In this document: piece after piece, positions 35,948 to 45,280 of the stretch | Layout of the letters: every line of letters starts with the position of its first letter | How positions within the stretch are numbered: position 1 is the stretch's first letter | Origin: Rhodobacteraceae bacterium IMCC1335 | Lineage (GTDB): Bacteria; Pseudomonadota; Alphaproteobacteria; Rhodobacterales; Rhodobacteraceae | Length of the DNA stretch: 64,000 bases | Assembly: GCA_039640495.1 (NCBI GenBank) | Contig: CP046864.1 | Location: 372,001 to 436,000, forward strand | Direction of reading: 5' to 3' | Made by a program: the position numbers and the translations under genes | Notes under the pieces: model-generated | Seen by the model: the letters and a program-made list of their open reading frames with translations, nothing else | Told to the model about the DNA's origin: nothing | Database searches by the model: none

Positions 35948-36473
35948 TTAGACACTAATTTATCTTTCTATTCTTAATACATAAATAAAAAACACCTCAG
36001 GAAAGGCTCCTAAGGCAGGGTTAAGGGATAAGCTGTAAGGGGTAATTCGTAAGACGTAGTATGTAAGTCGTAATATATAATATATAATACATAAGGGTTT
36101 GGGTGTTCCCAACACCCTGTCAGCTTAGAACAAACTACACTACAATTTATTCTTTATCGTCTGCCATTAGAGCTGTCTTTATTGCCATAGCTTTAGCATA
36201 TTTTTTCTACGTCACTGGGGTTGCTCTCTGATGCCCTCTTTAAGCACTTCCTTTTTTGATACCCCTCTTATGCTTAGCCCTTCAGCTGTCTCCTCGTGCC
36301 ACTCTGGGGCACTTTGGTTTTCTTTCACTTACGATCAGCACTGACTTTTACAACTGAATTTCCTCTGGCATAACATTGGCTGAATTATCGGACGAAATGT
36401 TTGAGGCTTTAAACATCTTATGTATTGATGTCATTAATAGCGGTACATCCCAAGCACTTTAAGGATAAATAAT
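35948..36473. other. Intergenic region with low-complexity stretch
   Basis: No gene. Between about 36030 and 36100 GTAAG/GTAAT/TATAAT units repeat irregularly, followed by a perfect GGGTGTT-CCC-AACACCC hairpin (36101-36117). Confidence 0.5.
36101..36117. terminator. Hairpin, possible terminator
   Basis: 7-bp stem GGGTGTT/AACACCC with a CCC loop; no T run follows on either strand, so termination is only a possibility. Confidence 0.35.
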
Positions 36474-37667
36474 TTGACGCCGGCAACACGCTCCAAGACA
36501 TATTTCTCCGTGCTGGTAATACTAGGAACAACGCATCTTCTTAACGATCTGATGCAATCACTGATTCCAGCCTCGTATCCAATTCTCAAGGAATCCTATG
36601 GACTTGATTTTATTCAAATCGGCCTCATCACTTTTACGTTTCAGATAGCTGGTGCCCTATTACAACCGATAATCGGCATGGCAACTGACAGATATCCAGC
36701 ACCGTATTCGCCGGTGGCAGGAATGATGTTCACTCTGTCAGGTCTCGTCAACCTCGCTTTTGCACAGACTTATGAGATGATCCTTATCTCCGTAGCGTTA
36801 ATCGGAATAGGATCGTCAATTTTTCACCCTGAGGCAACGCGAATGGCTCGCTATGCCGCTGGGAGCCAACAAGGTTTGGCACAGGGCATTTTTCAAGTGG
36901 GCGGGCAAGCTGGTGGAGCACTTGGCCCAGTGTTTGCCGCGCTGGTTATCGTGCCATGGGGACAGCCTAGCTTAGCTTGGTTTGCCGTTCTTGCCCTTTT
37001 AGCGAGCATATTTTTAATTTGGATCGGCAGTAAACAGCGCAAGATAAGCGCCGAATTTTTGAACATGCTGACCCACCGCAAATCGGCGTTCGGGGAGCCA
37101 GTCCACCCGCCTGTAATCATTAGTATTGGTCTTGCTGTTCTAACTTTCTTGATGTTTTCTAAAAATCTGTACGGAGAAAGCTTCCGTTCCTTCTACACAT
37201 TCTACTTGATCGAACGCTTCGGGCTTTCCATTCCCGCTTCACAGATGATGTTATTTGTGTTTCTGATTTCAGCGGCTTTGGGCGTCTTGATTGGTGGCAT
37301 CATTGGCGATCGGATCGGGCGTTATCGCATCATATGGATTTCGATACTGGGTCCATTGCCGCTGACGTTAGTCCTGCCCTACGCTGACCTTTTTTGGACC
37401 GGCATGCTTACGGTCATGATCAACCTAATCATGGCCAGTGCATTCGCATCAATCTTGATCTACGCGATAGACCTTCTGCCCAATCGGATCGGATTAATTG
37501 GCGGGCTATTTTACGGATTAAACTTTGGACTTGGAGGCGTAGCAGCTGGTTTTCTTGGGATGCTTACGGAAAACTACGGTGTCGAGACAGTATATCTGAT
37601 CTGTTCTTTCATACCCCTTGCTGGACTTCTTACCTGGTTCTTACCTCGGATCGACGAACGAGATTAA
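36474..37667 (+). CDS. MFS transporter, fosmidomycin-resistance (Fsr) type
   Basis: 397 residues, 12 membrane segments. 'VLVILGTTHLLNDLMQSLIPASYPILKESYGLDFIQIGLI' and 'IGIGSSIFHPEATRMARYAAGSQQGLAQGIFQVGGQAGGALGP' are the hallmark segments of the Fsr group. The start is a TTG with AAGGAT upstream. Drug or small-molecule efflux in the inner membrane; island cargo. Confidence 0.88.
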   Translation: MTPATRSKTYFSVLVILGTTHLLNDLMQSLIPASYPILKESYGLDFIQIGLITFTFQIAGALLQPIIGMATDRYPAPYSPVAGMMFTLSGLVNLAFAQTYEMILISVALIGIGSSIFHPEATRMARYAAGSQQGLAQGIFQVGGQAGGALGPVFAALVIVPWGQPSLAWFAVLALLASIFLIWIGSKQRKISAEFLNMLTHRKSAFGEPVHPPVIISIGLAVLTFLMFSKNLYGESFRSFYTFYLIERFGLSIPASQMMLFVFLISAALGVLIGGIIGDRIGRYRIIWISILGPLPLTLVLPYADLFWTGMLTVMINLIMASAFASILIYAIDLLPNRIGLIGGLFYGLNFGLGGVAAGFLGMLTENYGVETVYLICSFIPLAGLLTWFLPRIDERD

Positions 37668-37881
37668 CTTACACTCTCGGATAAATGGATTGAATTATAA
37701 CTATCTTCACATTCCTTTTTCTGTTCCCTTTCGCTTAATCTTTTAGGTGTCTTCCCTGGCTACCCTGGAGTACGCTGGTGTAGGTCTAATTTTAAGCGGC
37801 TTTACGGTCTCTAGACTATTGTGATTGCGGGAATGGTAGATTTAGTTCATGGCTTGATCTGTATCGCTTTAGGTTCATTTC

Positions 37882-38757
37882 TTGTCATCAAATGCTAAGT
37901 CCATCTTATTCATGTTGGGAGCCGTGTTTTTGTTCACGGTTATGGATGCTATTGCCAAACAGCTCACCAAAGAGGTTGGGCTCATACAGACCATTTGGGT
38001 GCGTTACACAGGACAAGCTCTGCTGGTCTTTTTGATTGTTCTGCCAAGACTTCGAGAGGTGGCTAAGTCTCAGTATCCCAAGCTTCAGTTATTACGTTCT
38101 GTCGTTTTAATGGCTGCCACCTGCTTATTCTTTTTAAGCATTTCAAAGATTGGGTTGGCAGAAGCTACCGCTATTATGGACATTAATCCTGTCTTAATCA
38201 CTTTAGGAGCTTTTCTCTTTCTCGGCGAGAAAATTGGTCCCAGGCGGATTTTAGGTATCATTGCATCTATGATTGGAGCATTAATTATTATCCGTCCCGG
38301 TACTGATGTATTTACAGTCTATGCAGTTCTACCTCTCGTCGCAGCGGTTTGCTACACGACGTACAATCTTACCACTCGCTTCGTAGGAAACCGGGAAAGC
38401 CCCTGGACCTCTTTGTTGTATAGCGCTCTGTTTGGAGCCGTAGTATTTAGCTGCATGGTACCATTCTTCTGGCAACCTGTAAGCCTATTTTCAGCTGGCC
38501 TAATGGTACTACTCAGCCTCTGCGGGACCTTTTCTCAGCTCTTTCTTATAAGAGCACTGGCCATCGGCGAGGCTAGTTTATTGGCCCCATTCGCTTACGT
38601 TGGGCTTATCTACGCTACCATATGGGGTTTGGTATTCTTTGGAGAATTTCCAGATGAATGGTCAATTATTGGAGCCATCATCATTGCTATTTCTGGTTTT
38701 TATGTTTGGTATCGAGATACATTTGGTAGCAAATCAGAAGCTGAAGACGCCAATTAG
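37882..38757 (+). CDS. EamA/DMT family transporter
   Basis: 291 residues, ten membrane segments in two halves. 'FMLGAVFLFTVMDAIAKQLTKEVG' opens TM1; 'ATAIMDINPVLITLGAFLFLGEKIGPRRILGIIASMIGALII' and 'LLAPFAYVGLIYATIWGLVFFGEFPDEWSIIGAIIIAISGFYVW' are the paired signature parts. Start TTG, AGGTT upstream. Resembles the RhaT/YdcZ-like exporters common in Rhodobacterales; substrate unknown. Confidence 0.87.
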   Translation: MSSNAKSILFMLGAVFLFTVMDAIAKQLTKEVGLIQTIWVRYTGQALLVFLIVLPRLREVAKSQYPKLQLLRSVVLMAATCLFFLSISKIGLAEATAIMDINPVLITLGAFLFLGEKIGPRRILGIIASMIGALIIIRPGTDVFTVYAVLPLVAAVCYTTYNLTTRFVGNRESPWTSLLYSALFGAVVFSCMVPFFWQPVSLFSAGLMVLLSLCGTFSQLFLIRALAIGEASLLAPFAYVGLIYATIWGLVFFGEFPDEWSIIGAIIIAISGFYVWYRDTFGSKSEAEDAN

Positions 38758-38953
38758 CTCCGTTAAGCCCATACCTTTTCCATGTGTTACCGCATGAACT
38801 CTTAGACTTAATTGGGGTTTTCAGGGCGCGATTAGTGAACGTAAATTTTGCGACGTAAGGTCACTTCTTTTCAAAATAAATACAGTGAATTATACATTGT
38901 ACCAGTAGCCAACAGATATTTTGAATGCATACCAGCGATAAGGAGTTGGTCGT

Positions 38954-39130
38954 ATGAATAAGTCTGTAAACTTGGATCTTAAATATCTTATACTTGATCA
39001 TTGCAAAGAGGTTCTTAAAACCGATTATGATCTTGAAGCTCTTGCTTATGCCAAACGCAGGCAATTTTTGGATGACGAAGGTAATGTAACTTCCGCAGGT
39101 CAGACTTTGTTAATGTTTCGTCAAACCTAG
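38954..39130 (+). CDS. Small hypothetical protein, 58 residues
   Basis: MNKSVNLDLKYLILDHCKEV..., AAGGAG eight bases before the ATG, helical and charged. The C-terminal 'DDEGNVTSAGQTLLMFRQT' reads like the end of a complete small protein. Not recognised. One of three small genes with good ribosome sites between the transporter and the integrase. Confidence 0.5.
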   Translation: MNKSVNLDLKYLILDHCKEVLKTDYDLEALAYAKRRQFLDDEGNVTSAGQTLLMFRQT

Positions 39131-39318
39131 AAACTTCAGCTTAGCGTCAAAATCTATATGCAATTTATGATCATTTATTAATCTTAGCATGAAATTTTGA
39201 ATAAACTTTAAGCTCCAAACTGCGGCAAATCAGCTGTACCCACTGTTATACTATCAGTTCAATTCTGATATCTCACCTCTATCATTTAATTGTCTTAGCA
39301 AGCTATGGGAGGCTTGTG

Positions 39319-39441
39319 ATGCAAAAAATGAAACAAAAATCAGATTTTATAGGGCCGATATGCCCTCCTGAGTATCTAGCACCAGAACTAAAAATAGTTT
39401 TTTTGAAAGCTGTATATAAAGACTGGTGGGTCGAAGATTAA
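39319..39441 (+). CDS. Small hypothetical protein, 40 residues
   Basis: MQKMKQKSDFIGPICPPEYL then 'APELKIVFLKAVYKDWWVED', preceded by GGGAGG. Pro-rich middle and an aromatic C-terminus. No relative recognised. Confidence 0.4.
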   Translation: MQKMKQKSDFIGPICPPEYLAPELKIVFLKAVYKDWWVED

Positions 39442-39835
39442 ACTCTTAATTAGCCCCGGTCGCCATCAATTTTTGGTTTACGCAATATAATTTTATCAGG
39501 CTGCACCATGCCCTAAACATGAAACTACTTATTCCAGAACCCTTACCATAGAATACAAAATGAATGGGTAAATATAGGTGGCTGGACAGGGCGATGGGAT
39601 CGCTACTTAAATGCTCACTTATGGATGTCTTGGGAGCTATAACACACCTCTTCTATGCGCTTTCGCTTAGGATATGGGCCCTTAGCACAGTGGTGCCGTT
39701 AAGTGAGAGTTCTTAATTTATTTATATGTTTAAAAATGAGACGTAGAAAAAATAAAAAGCATACTTATCATTTTAAACCTGTTACTCTTTATCTGGGAAT
39801 AGAAGTTTAGCCACTTCTAGCTAAAGGGAAAACTA

Positions 39836-39988
39836 ATGAAAGAACGGACCTGTGGAGGTTTGGGGGGCTCACCTTGTGTAGCTTGCCAACTTATTAATGA
39901 TGCCAAAATTCAAGCAGAGTTGTCAAAATTAGATATTAAAGATGTAGTTGATAAACTGATTGAAGTAGGTTGGAAAAAAGTTTTCTAG
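39836..39988 (+). CDS. Small hypothetical protein, 50 residues, Cys-containing
   Basis: MKERTCGGLGGSPCVACQLI then 'NDAKIQAELSKLDIKDVVDKLIEVGWKKVF'. AAAGGGAAA precedes the ATG. Three Cys in the first 17 residues (C-x7-C-x2-C) could bind metal, followed by a helix. Convergent with the integrase, 47 bp away. Not recognised. Confidence 0.5.
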   Translation: MKERTCGGLGGSPCVACQLINDAKIQAELSKLDIKDVVDKLIEVGWKKVF

Positions 39989-40035
39989 AATAGGGTAAAA
40001 ATCTCTTGTTCGATGCTGATTTGGGTTAAAGCGTT

Positions 40036-41337
40036 TTAAGCCCACACTTTCTTCATATGCCCTCGCATGACATCTAGGGCATAGCCTGAGCCATAGTTCG
40101 CAGCGACTGTGTTTGAACCATGCCCTAGTATGGCCATGGAGATGGCCTCCGGGCAGCCTGTATTCCTCAGCTTGTCCTTCATGCGGTGGCGTAGCGAATG
40201 CATCGTGAGCTTCTTGTCTGTGATTATGGTTCTGAGGCGCTTCATGAGCATGGCTGAGCAGTTATCCCCTCCACGCTCCTTTGCGTATTGGGGAAAGAGA
40301 GGTGCCTCAGGATCTTTGCCTTGGGATACTTCCTCAAGGGCTTTAATAGCCTCTGGCGAGAGTGGCACAGAGCGCTGCGAGTTATTGGTCTTTAGTGTTC
40401 TCCAGGGGGTGGGGGATATGATTAAACATTCTTTTTCAGTGTCACAGTCTTTGATCCTCAGGCCTGCTATCTCTGATACTCTACAACCGGTATCTCTCAG
40501 AAAAACAAACAGCGCCCAAGCTGTTGTATCATTCGAGTAAGCTGTCTCTAAATGAACGACCTGAGTATCACTCAGCGGTAGCCTATCTAGCTTACTTGCA
40601 CCCGCACCTTTAATGCGAAGGTTGGTAAAAACATTGGGGATGTTGAGACTATGCTCCACGATTGCATGGTTAATAGCCGTTCTCACAACCCCCAGCATTC
40701 TAACAGCGCTATTGGCAGACAGACGGCTTAGTAGGTGATCCCGAAGGTCATTGGCATCTTGCCTGCTGATGTTACTAAGCGAGACATACTTAAGCTTCTG
40801 CTTGCCATAGATGTGCTGCATGTCTTTGCGCAGCCTTTCAACCCGCTGCGTAATTTCCTTTTCTGCTTTGGGTGTATCTGACTTATAAGCAACGTAGTCT
40901 TTAAGTGCCGTCTCAAGCGTTATGACCTCTTGCTTTAACTTGCCTGAATACACCTGTTCTACAATCTCTGAAGGTAGCTTTTGCTTATGCAGAGCCTTAC
41001 CCAACTCATTAAGCGCATCCTCAATCTCAGAATACTCAGGTACGGCATTGGCCAGTACCATATCGGCCACTTCATCGCCCAGCGCACCCCTAATAATCTC
41101 AATACTGCGCTCTCGTGCTGACTTCTCTTTCTCACCTTCTAGCAGTGCTTCGATTCGAGCATGTATCAGCGGCAGGTTTTGCATGGCTTCTTTGTAGCTA
41201 TCCCCAAGCTGGCGATAGAGCGTTGCTTTCCCGATCAGGGCTCTAAGATGCAAAGGAACGTTGCGTTTATATCGAAAGCTGCCATTGGCACGGCGAAATA
41301 CATAGCGTGGGAGTTTAAGCGGCATATCATCACTCAT
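40036..41337 (-). CDS. Tyrosine-type site-specific integrase of the tRNA-Leu island
   Basis: 433 residues. N-terminal arm- and core-binding part ('RRANGSFRYKRNVPLHLRALIGKATLYRQLG'), then the catalytic domain: Arg in 'FLRDTGCRVSEIAGLRIKD', His-x-x-Arg in 'MHSLRHRMKDKLR', His in 'ILGHGSNTVAANYGSG' with the nucleophile Tyr. It should integrate and excise the island at the tRNA-Leu 3' end, whose att core lies 170 bp behind its start. The frame is intact, so mobility may persist. Confidence 0.93.
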   Translation of the reverse strand: MSDDMPLKLPRYVFRRANGSFRYKRNVPLHLRALIGKATLYRQLGDSYKEAMQNLPLIHARIEALLEGEKEKSARERSIEIIRGALGDEVADMVLANAVPEYSEIEDALNELGKALHKQKLPSEIVEQVYSGKLKQEVITLETALKDYVAYKSDTPKAEKEITQRVERLRKDMQHIYGKQKLKYVSLSNISRQDANDLRDHLLSRLSANSAVRMLGVVRTAINHAIVEHSLNIPNVFTNLRIKGAGASKLDRLPLSDTQVVHLETAYSNDTTAWALFVFLRDTGCRVSEIAGLRIKDCDTEKECLIISPTPWRTLKTNNSQRSVPLSPEAIKALEEVSQGKDPEAPLFPQYAKERGGDNCSAMLMKRLRTIITDKKLTMHSLRHRMKDKLRNTGCPEAISMAILGHGSNTVAANYGSGYALDVMRGHMKKVWA

Positions 41338-41433
41338 AGCTGTTAGCTTTGAGACTTAGCTGCCCTGTTGCAAGTAAAACCGGTGGTTTAACGCTGACTA
41401 TTTAACGAACAGTTTCGACAAACTGGTCCTGCA

Positions 41434-41455
41434 AGCGGTCCCAAAAGTGGTCCTC
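41434..41455 (+). promoter_or_regulatory. Candidate integrase arm-binding repeat, tRNA-proximal end
   Basis: AGCGGTCCCAAAAGTGGTCC, the partner of 8245-8266; another GGTCC lies just upstream (41425). Located between the integrase start and the att core. Confidence 0.5.
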
Positions 41456-41508
41456 TATAGATTTATCCTACTGTTTTTGCTTGTTTTATTTCATATTCTA
41501 ATAGAATT

Positions 41509-41527
41509 TTGGTGCCCAGGAGAGGAC
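41509..41527 (+). repeat. Attachment site at the tRNA-Leu 3' end
   Basis: Partner of 8167-8185 in direct orientation, one mismatch. It coincides with the tRNA 3' end, so the tRNA remains whole after integration. Confidence 0.75.
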
Positions 41528-41596
41528 TCGAACCTCCACGTCCATACAGACACTAGCACCTGAAGCTAGCGCGTCTACCAATTCCGCCACCTGGGC
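41510..41596 (-). tRNA. tRNA-Leu (anticodon CAG)
   Basis: 87 nt including an encoded CCA. Acceptor GCCCAGG/CCTGGGC, D-arm GGCGGAATTGGTAGACGC, anticodon arm CTAGC-TTCAGGT-GCTAG, a long class II variable arm, and T-arm GGTTCGAGTCC. Its last 19 bases are the att core of the island. Confidence 0.96.
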
Positions 41597-41734
41597 ACTC
41601 ACCATCTTTGTGCGTGTAGCTATAGCGATTTGTGGAGTCAACGCGTTTCTGGGTTTTCCTCAGATATTTGCATCTTGCTCAGAGGCGATAGCCAGAGTAT
41701 TCAAGCCCGCAAGGAACAATCGTTGGAGAAGCCT

Positions 41735-42718
41735 ATGTCGCAATTGGTAACCATCTTTGGAGGCTCGGGGTTTGTCGGGCGCTATATTGCACGTCGTATG
41801 GCGAAACAAGGATGGCGCGTCAGGGTTGCTGTGCGGCGTCCGAATGAGGCTCTATTCGTCAAATCATACGGAGCGGTCGGGCAAGTTGAACCTGTTTTTT
41901 GCAATATCCGCGACGATGGCAGCGTGACAGCCACTTTGGAAAACGCCGATGCGACGGTGAATTGCGTTGGAACGTTTGATCGCTTGGGAAAGAATAATTT
42001 TAAAGCGGTTCAGGAAGACGGCGCCGCGCGTATTGCCAGGCTTTCGGCGGCAAACGGTGTGCAAAGCTTGGTGCATATCTCATCCTTGGCCAGCGCAAGC
42101 CTTTCGGAAAGTGAGTACGCGCAGAGTAAGCGCGCCGGCGAAGAGGCCGTATTGAGACATATGCCAAAGGCCTATATTTTTAGGCCCTCTGTTGTTTTTG
42201 GACCTGAAGATCAGTTTTTCAATCGCTTTGCCTCAATGGCCCAAACAGGGCCTATTTTGCCCTTTGCCGGAGCGGCAACGCGCTTCCAACCGGTTTATGT
42301 GGATGATATTGCCCAAGCCGTTGAAATCGCGCTGACGCGGGAAACACCTGCCGGGACTTATGAGCTTGGCGGGCCAGAAATCATTGATTTTGCGGGTTTG
42401 ATGACTCGTATGTTAGCGGTGATTGAGCGTCGCCGCCTTTTGGTGAATATTCCATTTTTCATGGCGCGGCCGATGGCGGCCGGGTTCGATTTTTTAGAAA
42501 CGGTCACGCTTAGGCTTTTCAAAAACGGGATCTTAACGCGGGATCAACTGAAAGATTTAACGGTTGATAATATCGTCTCCGAAACCGCTAAAGGATTTGC
42601 AGATATGGGAATTGAGCCCACATCCCTTGAGGCGATTTTACCAGAATATCTGTGGTGTTTTCGCCCTTCTGGCCAATATGCGGCGATTAAGTCCTCGGCC
42701 AAAAATTTAACCCAGTAA
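41735..42718 (+). CDS. NAD(P)-binding epimerase-like protein, complex I NDUFA9 type
   Basis: 327 residues from the ATG at 41735 (GGAGA upstream). Rossmann start 'VTIFGGSGFVGRYIARRMAKQG', then 'VNCVGTFDRLGKNNFKAVQEDG', 'HISSLASASLSESEYAQSKRAGEEAV' (YxxxK-like) and 'IFRPSVVFGPEDQFFNRFA'. This is the extended short-chain dehydrogenase family which in alphaproteobacteria corresponds to the NDUFA9 accessory subunit or an assembly factor of complex I. Chromosomal, outside the island. Confidence 0.88.
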   Translation: MSQLVTIFGGSGFVGRYIARRMAKQGWRVRVAVRRPNEALFVKSYGAVGQVEPVFCNIRDDGSVTATLENADATVNCVGTFDRLGKNNFKAVQEDGAARIARLSAANGVQSLVHISSLASASLSESEYAQSKRAGEEAVLRHMPKAYIFRPSVVFGPEDQFFNRFASMAQTGPILPFAGAATRFQPVYVDDIAQAVEIALTRETPAGTYELGGPEIIDFAGLMTRMLAVIERRRLLVNIPFFMARPMAAGFDFLETVTLRLFKNGILTRDQLKDLTVDNIVSETAKGFADMGIEPTSLEAILPEYLWCFRPSGQYAAIKSSAKNLTQ

Positions 42719-42903
42719 GTATTTTGCCTCCGATTTGGGCGGCCCGGGCAGGCCCTGCGCTGTGGCGCGGCTGAAAGGCCTGCTTGACGGGGGTGATATT
42801 CAATTTGAAAGGGCCGCTTTCGCCTTTCCTAACCACACTTGTTGCGTTAGATACCGCCTAACTAAGATCGCAAGCCGTTTAGACGGGGTAAGGAGCTTAA
42901 ATT

Positions 42904-43926
42904 ATGGGTTATAAAGTTGCTGTTGTTGGCGCCACGGGCAATGTTGGCCGAGAAATTCTGAATATCTTGGCAGAACGGCATTTTCCAATCGATAAAATCG
43001 TTGCGCTTGCAAGCAGACGCTCCTTGGGAACCGAATTGAGTTTTGGCGATCAGATTTTATCAACTAAAGATTTGGAACAATTTGACTTTTCTGGATGGGA
43101 TATCGCACTTTTTGCCGTGGGCTCTGAAGCCACAAAACTGCACGCGCCGCGCGCAGCCAAGGCCGGCTGCGTTGTGATCGATAACAGCTCTTTATATCGC
43201 TATGACCCAGATGTTCCGTTGATCGTACCGGAGGTAAATGCGGATGCGATTTTTGGATATTCTAAAAAAAATATAATCGCCAACCCCAATTGCTCAACCG
43301 CGCAGATGGTGGTTGCGCTCAAACCGCTTCATGATCGTGCCACCATCAAGCGCGTGGTGGTCAGCACCTACCAATCAGTGTCGGGCAGCGGCAAAGACGC
43401 GATTGACGAGCTTTGGAACCAAACCAAAGGCATGTATGTGCCGGGCCAGGAAGTGGCACCAAAAGTCTATCCAAAACAAATCGCCTTTAACGTCATTCCT
43501 CATATTGATGTGTTTATGGAAGATGGCACCACCAAGGAAGAATGGAAAATGGTTGCCGAAACCAAAAAGATTATTGATCCGAAAATAAAAGTCACCGCAA
43601 CATGCGTGCGGGTTCCGGTTTTTGTGGGGCATTCCGAAGCGATTAATATCGAATTTGAAGAGTTCTTGGATGAGGATGAGGCCCGCGACATCCTGCGCGA
43701 AGCGCCTGGCTTGATGGTAATCGATAAGCGCGAGGATGGGGGTTATGTCTCACCCGTGGAATGCGTTGGTGATTTCGCAACATTTATCAGCCGCATCCGG
43801 CAGGATAGCACCTTAGAAAATGGGTTGAACCTATGGTGCGTGTCTGACAATTTGCGCAAAGGCGCGGCACTCAATGCGGTTCAAATCGCCGAAGTGTTAG
43901 GCCAGCGCGTGCTCCAAAAAGCCTGA
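42904..43926 (+). CDS. asd: Aspartate-semialdehyde dehydrogenase
   Basis: 340 residues. 'VAVVGATGNVGREILNIL' binds NADP, the catalytic Cys lies in 'IIANPNCSTAQMVVALKPL', 'QSVSGSGKDAIDELW' and 'RVPVFVGHSEAINIEFE' complete the active site. Reduces aspartyl phosphate to the semialdehyde for Lys, Met, Thr and diaminopimelate synthesis. AAGGAG lies upstream. Confidence 0.96.
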   Translation: MGYKVAVVGATGNVGREILNILAERHFPIDKIVALASRRSLGTELSFGDQILSTKDLEQFDFSGWDIALFAVGSEATKLHAPRAAKAGCVVIDNSSLYRYDPDVPLIVPEVNADAIFGYSKKNIIANPNCSTAQMVVALKPLHDRATIKRVVVSTYQSVSGSGKDAIDELWNQTKGMYVPGQEVAPKVYPKQIAFNVIPHIDVFMEDGTTKEEWKMVAETKKIIDPKIKVTATCVRVPVFVGHSEAINIEFEEFLDEDEARDILREAPGLMVIDKREDGGYVSPVECVGDFATFISRIRQDSTLENGLNLWCVSDNLRKGAALNAVQIAEVLGQRVLQKA

Positions 43927-44139
43927 TCCCAAAATATCTGCGCTTTTAGATAGTTTCAGATTATCGCAAAATACGCGTTTTGTAAAAATCCTCTTCCTTA
44001 AGTATTATCAATTTGATAAAGAGATTCATCAGCATATAGAGATTATATTAAGGAGTTAAAACGTATCCGAATGTTCGTCTTTGATAGTATTTGCAGTTTG
44101 CTATACAGTAACGTATGAGAATTTTTGGACTCGAAGAAC

Positions 44140-44319
44140 ATGTCGGCTGATAAAGAGAAAACAGAGCAGACCCATAATTTAATTGCACAATCACTGCGCG
44201 CACTGGCCACACCGAAAATGACGAGTGATGAGGTCAAACGTCAATTTTCGCAGGATATTCAAAACGCAAATATTGCGATCATGCGATTAAGACAGACGAA
44301 AAACGATAACGCGGCGTGA
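44140..44319 (+). CDS. Small hypothetical protein, 59 residues
   Basis: MSADKEKTEQTHNLIAQSLR then 'MTSDEVKRQFSQDIQNANIAIMRLRQ'. Charged and helical, no membrane segment. Start ATG chosen over an in-frame TTG; weak GAAGAA ribosome site. Not recognised. Confidence 0.5.
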   Translation: MSADKEKTEQTHNLIAQSLRALATPKMTSDEVKRQFSQDIQNANIAIMRLRQTKNDNAA

Positions 44320-44413
44320 TCTGCTTGCCTCATAGGCACGCAGAAAAACTCAAAACAAGTCTTTGCGGCAGCGCATGGAAGTGTTTTTGTTGCTTAAATT
44401 TATTCTGAAAAGC

Positions 44414-45064
44414 TTAGACAGGCTTAAATCTTTGCGTCGTCGGGTCAAAGGCTTCCAAACTGCCCTCGCCAATATCCGTCCATAAGCCGTGCAAGGATAG
44501 CGAACCATCTTGAACCGCCTTTTCTACAAAAGGAAAGGTCATCAAATTTGTCAAAGATGTCAGCACCGCCTGCTTTTCCAAATTTTGAGCCATCTCCTCT
44601 TCGGAAGAATGATCTTTGATCGCCTCATATCCCGGCCGCAAAATATCCATCCAACGCCCAACAAAACTGGTTTTCTCTTCAAGCTGCGGTGCGTGGCCCC
44701 GGCACATATCCAAGCATCCTTTTACACCGCCACAATTTGAATGCCCCAGAATGATCAATTGCGAGACATTGAGCGCGGTGACCGCGTATTCGACGGCAGC
44801 GCTGGTTCCGTGTTGCGACCCATCCGGGCTATAAGGCGGCACCAAATTCGCAATATTTCGATGAATAAAAAACTCACCTTGCTCTGCGCCAAAGATAGAT
44901 GTGGCATGCACCCGCGAGTCACAACAGGAAATAATCATGGCTCTTGGGCGCTGGCCCTCAGTGGCCAATCGCTTATACCAGGCCTGGTTTTCGGAAAAGT
45001 TCGTCGCGAACCATCCATGATAGCGTTGAATGAGATAGGCGGGAAGCGGTTTGACAAAATCCAT
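44414..45064 (-). CDS. Beta-class carbonic anhydrase
   Basis: 216 residues. Zinc ligands in 'MIISCCDSRVHATSIFG' (Cys, Asp-Arg pair) and 'IILGHSNCGGVKGCLDM' (His, Cys). Interconverts CO2 and bicarbonate in the cytoplasm, supplying carboxylases. Length and motifs normal for the family. Confidence 0.95.
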   Translation of the reverse strand: MDFVKPLPAYLIQRYHGWFATNFSENQAWYKRLATEGQRPRAMIISCCDSRVHATSIFGAEQGEFFIHRNIANLVPPYSPDGSQHGTSAAVEYAVTALNVSQLIILGHSNCGGVKGCLDMCRGHAPQLEEKTSFVGRWMDILRPGYEAIKDHSSEEEMAQNLEKQAVLTSLTNLMTFPFVEKAVQDGSLSLHGLWTDIGEGSLEAFDPTTQRFKPV

Positions 45065-45280
45065 AAGCGGGGGCCTTTCTAGACAAAGATAAACGCATCT
45101 ACGCAGTGGCGATAACAGAGGCGAAGATGATCTGCCATATCTGTTCTTTTGCCACCGTCATTGTTACTATCAGACGGTGTTAAAATATTTCAACCCCTGC
45201 TGTCTGATCGTATTTGACATGCGACCGCGGCGGCAAAGACTAAGCGCGCGTTCTGCGCCAAACCGAAGGAAACGCGCCCT

